NCBI GenBank assembly: GCA_964458605.1
Contig: CAYWLS010000017.1
Coordinates: 33,546-97,545, forward strand
Length of the DNA: 64,000 nt
DNA from: JBBSNV01 sp964458605
GTDB taxonomy: Bacteria; Pseudomonadota; Alphaproteobacteria; Reyranellales; JAQSWP01
Direction of reading: 5' to 3'
Positions 62,570-64,000 of this stretch are shown piece after piece. Under the pieces are notes generated by a model. That model made no database searches and was not told where the DNA came from. It worked only from the letters and a program-made list of their open reading frames with translations. Each line of letters starts with the position of its first letter. Within the stretch, counting starts at the first letter, position 1. The translations under genes were made by a program, and so were the position numbers.

Positions 62570-63463
62570 TCAGGCGATTTCGCTGAGGAAGTCCAGCACC
62601 GCATCGGTAAAGACGTCGTTGGCGTCGCCCGCCACCATGTGGCCGGCGCGGGCGATGTCGGCGAAGCGGGCGTTGGGCTGCAGTTCGAGGAACTTGCGCA
62701 CCGATTCCTCGCTGATCACGTCGCTCATGCGGCCGCGCACCAGCAGCATCGGCACGCCGATCTTCCCGACCGCCGCGACCAGGCGGTCGGGATGGCGCGC
62801 GCCGTCGACCCTGCGGTCGCCGCTGACGAAGCGCGGATCCCAGTGCCAGCGCCAGCGCCCGTCCGGCCGCTTGCGCAGGTTCTTCTGCAGGCCCTTGAGA
62901 TCGGTCGGACGCGGCCGCTCCGGCAGATAGGCGGCCACCGCGTCGGCCGCTTCCTCCAGATCGGCGAAGCCGGTCTCCAGCTTGTCGCGCATGAATTCGA
63001 GCACCCGTTCGGAGCCGCGCATTTCGATATGCGGGGCGATGTCGACCAGCACGATGGCCGAGAACGGACAGGGGTTGCTCTCGCCGCCGGCGATCATCGC
63101 CGACAGTCCGCCCAGCGAGGCGCCGACCATCACCGGCTTCTCGCCCCCTCGACCGAGCTGTTCGGCGACGAAGCGCACGTCGCCGGCGAAACGCTCCAGC
63201 AGATAGTCGCCGCTGGGCGACCAGTCGCTGTCGCCGTGGCCGCGCAGGTCGAGCGACACGGCATAGCGGCCGGCGGCGGCCAGCGCGGCGGCGGTGCCGC
63301 CCCAGGCGTGCCGGGTCTGGCCACCGCCATGGGCCAGCAGCACCGGCTTGTCGACCTCGCTGCCGTAGGCGTCGGCTACCAGGTTGAGGCCGTCGGGCGT
63401 GGTGTAGGTGAGGCGGCGGGGAATGCTGTGTTGCAGCGGCGAGAGGCGGGAAGCGGTACTCAC
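62570..63463 (-). CDS. Alpha/beta hydrolase
   Basis: This 297-residue serine hydrolase has the nucleophile elbow GASLGG near residue 116, an oxyanion-hole stretch LLAHGGGQTRHAW near residue 42, and a catalytic His in ARAGHMVAGD near the end. The acid is probably Asp in the strand-7 region (LLVRGRMSDV). Epoxide hydrolase, ester hydrolase or haloalkane dehalogenase functions are all possible. It lies 69 bases after a ferritin-like gene and could be cotranscribed despite a hairpin between them. Confidence 0.8.
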   Translation of the reverse strand: MSTASRLSPLQHSIPRRLTYTTPDGLNLVADAYGSEVDKPVLLAHGGGQTRHAWGGTAAALAAAGRYAVSLDLRGHGDSDWSPSGDYLLERFAGDVRFVAEQLGRGGEKPVMVGASLGGLSAMIAGGESNPCPFSAIVLVDIAPHIEMRGSERVLEFMRDKLETGFADLEEAADAVAAYLPERPRPTDLKGLQKNLRKRPDGRWRWHWDPRFVSGDRRVDGARHPDRLVAAVGKIGVPMLLVRGRMSDVISEESVRKFLELQPNARFADIARAGHMVAGDANDVFTDAVLDFLSEIA

Positions 63464-63497
63464 GGTTCTGGCTACTCTAGGTCAGGAGAACAGGGAA

Positions 63498-63520
63498 TCG
63501 CGGCCGAGGCGCGGCCGCGA
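63498..63520 (-). terminator. Perfect 9-bp hairpin after ferritin-like gene
   Basis: TCGCGGCCG (63498-63506), loop AGGCG, CGGCCGCGA (63512-63520). It lies 12 bases after the ferritin-like stop and just before the hydrolase start on the minus strand. There is no T tract, so it may attenuate rather than fully stop transcription. Confidence 0.5.
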
Positions 63521-63532
63521 CGGATCGGATCG

Positions 63533-64000
63533 TCAGGCCACCTTCTGGCCGATCTTGCGACGGCCGCGATTGATCTGCCGCAGCATGTCGATGCCTTCGG
63601 CCGCCACCACGTCGCCGACCATGTAGTCGCCATCGGCCTGGAAGCCGTCGATGTCGACCCAGGGCGCGTAGATCGGCTTGGTGCGGTCGGTGATGATGCC
63701 GGCCTTCCACAGGGTGCGGGCCAGCACGTTGAAGATGTTGGCGCGCTCCTTGGTGTCCTGGCGGCGGCCGGCATCGCCATAGACCTCGCGCACCGCGTCG
63801 CGCACCCACTGCCAGTCCAGGCCCATGGCGTCGAACAGCATCTTGCGCTGGCGAATCGAGTTGAGGTTGAACAGCATGGTCTCGAAGCAATGCGCCGCCC
63901 AGTCCTCGACGATGTCGTGCTCGGCCGGCGACAGCTTGGGCATGGTGCGGTCGGCCCAGATCTTGCCGAACTTGTGGTGGAACGCCTCGTCGGTCATGAC
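63533..64000 (-). CDS. C-terminal part of a ferritin-like protein (runs off window)
   Basis: Only the last 155 residues are in the window, and the open frame reaches the right edge, so the start is missing. The segment DEAFHHKFGKIW has the D-E-x-x-H helix seen in diiron ferritin-like and PaaA/PaaC-type oxygenase components. An ATG at 63997 is probably internal. The rest is helical, with WADRTMPKLS and FETMLFNLNSIRQRKML. An aromatic ring epoxidase or demethoxyubiquinone-type diiron protein is possible but not shown. Confidence 0.6.
   Translation of the reverse strand, partial: VMTDEAFHHKFGKIWADRTMPKLSPAEHDIVEDWAAHCFETMLFNLNSIRQRKMLFDAMGLDWQWVRDAVREVYGDAGRRQDTKERANIFNVLARTLWKAGIITDRTKPIYAPWVDIDGFQADGDYMVGDVVAAEGIDMLRQINRGRRKIGQKVA

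Overview
The window is a GC-rich (roughly two-thirds G+C by eye), gene-dense chromosomal segment of an alphaproteobacterium. The evidence is an MmcB-family DNA-repair protein (an alphaproteobacterial family), a PrmB/LigD/Ku gene set, many CoA-ester and molybdenum hydroxylase genes, and intergenic palindromes of a style common in that class. A Rhodospirillales or Reyranella-like soil or water heterotroph would fit, but this is inference. I see no tRNA, rRNA, CRISPR array, insertion sequence or phage gene. It reads as ordinary chromosome with many transport and catabolic genes.

Layout. 1-5.4 kb: tail of an unknown gene with a terminator, an MFS transporter, and a divergent YnjBCD-type ABC importer. 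5.4-9.7 kb: a Fe-S type uracil-DNA-glycosylase-family protein, a thiol dioxygenase with a four-domain rhodanese, a membrane coiled-coil protein behind an unusually AT-rich leader, and a group III truncated globin. 9.7-13.4 kb: a TauD-like oxygenase, an MFS transporter and a D-2-hydroxyacid dehydrogenase. 13.4-21.7 kb: a minus-strand operon (Tat-exported sugar-binding protein, two permeases, UgpC/MalK-like ATPase, SDR, Ldh-type dehydrogenase) with a divergent HpcH-type aldolase and a convergent RraA-type aldolase, probably uptake and breakdown of one sugar acid or polyol. A FadR-type operator sits in the divergent promoter region.

21.8-30.9 kb: a phospholipase D-like lipoprotein, a FadE-type acyl-CoA dehydrogenase, PrmB, an odd acyl-CoA-dehydrogenase-like protein coupled to a flavodoxin, and an overlapping trio (DUF7065-like protein, aminoglycoside-phosphotransferase-fold kinase, small DUF6285 protein). 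The last two resemble LvaA/LvaB, the 4-hydroxyacyl-CoA kinase of levulinate breakdown. 30.9-38.8 kb: an MdtABC-type RND efflux operon. 39-42.5 kb: non-homologous end joining genes with LigD split into a phosphoesterase protein and a ligase-polymerase protein, facing Ku. 42.7-45.1 kb: methyltransferase, PECR-like SDR and MmcB. 45.1-50.1 kb: an orphan CoxL-like molybdenum hydroxylase large subunit, a UbiA-family prenyltransferase and an acyl-CoA synthetase. 50.2-56.3 kb: a second RND pump and adaptor with a secreted cysteine-rich protein and a divergent LysR regulator. 56.4-59.2 kb: CoA transferase, MaoC-like protein lacking the usual dyad, a zinc metallopeptidase-like protein and a lysine-tailed small protein. 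59.3-64 kb: a zinc-ribbon/cyclase/ATPase/TPR regulator, an alpha/beta hydrolase and the C-terminal part of a ferritin-like protein running off the end.

No stretch above 300 bases lacks a gene. The longest gaps are the divergent regions 1497-1777 and 19807-20101, both described below. Several gene ends carry perfect hairpins that serve as terminators, and two convergent intergenic palindromes share a GAGCG(G)ATTCAC core.
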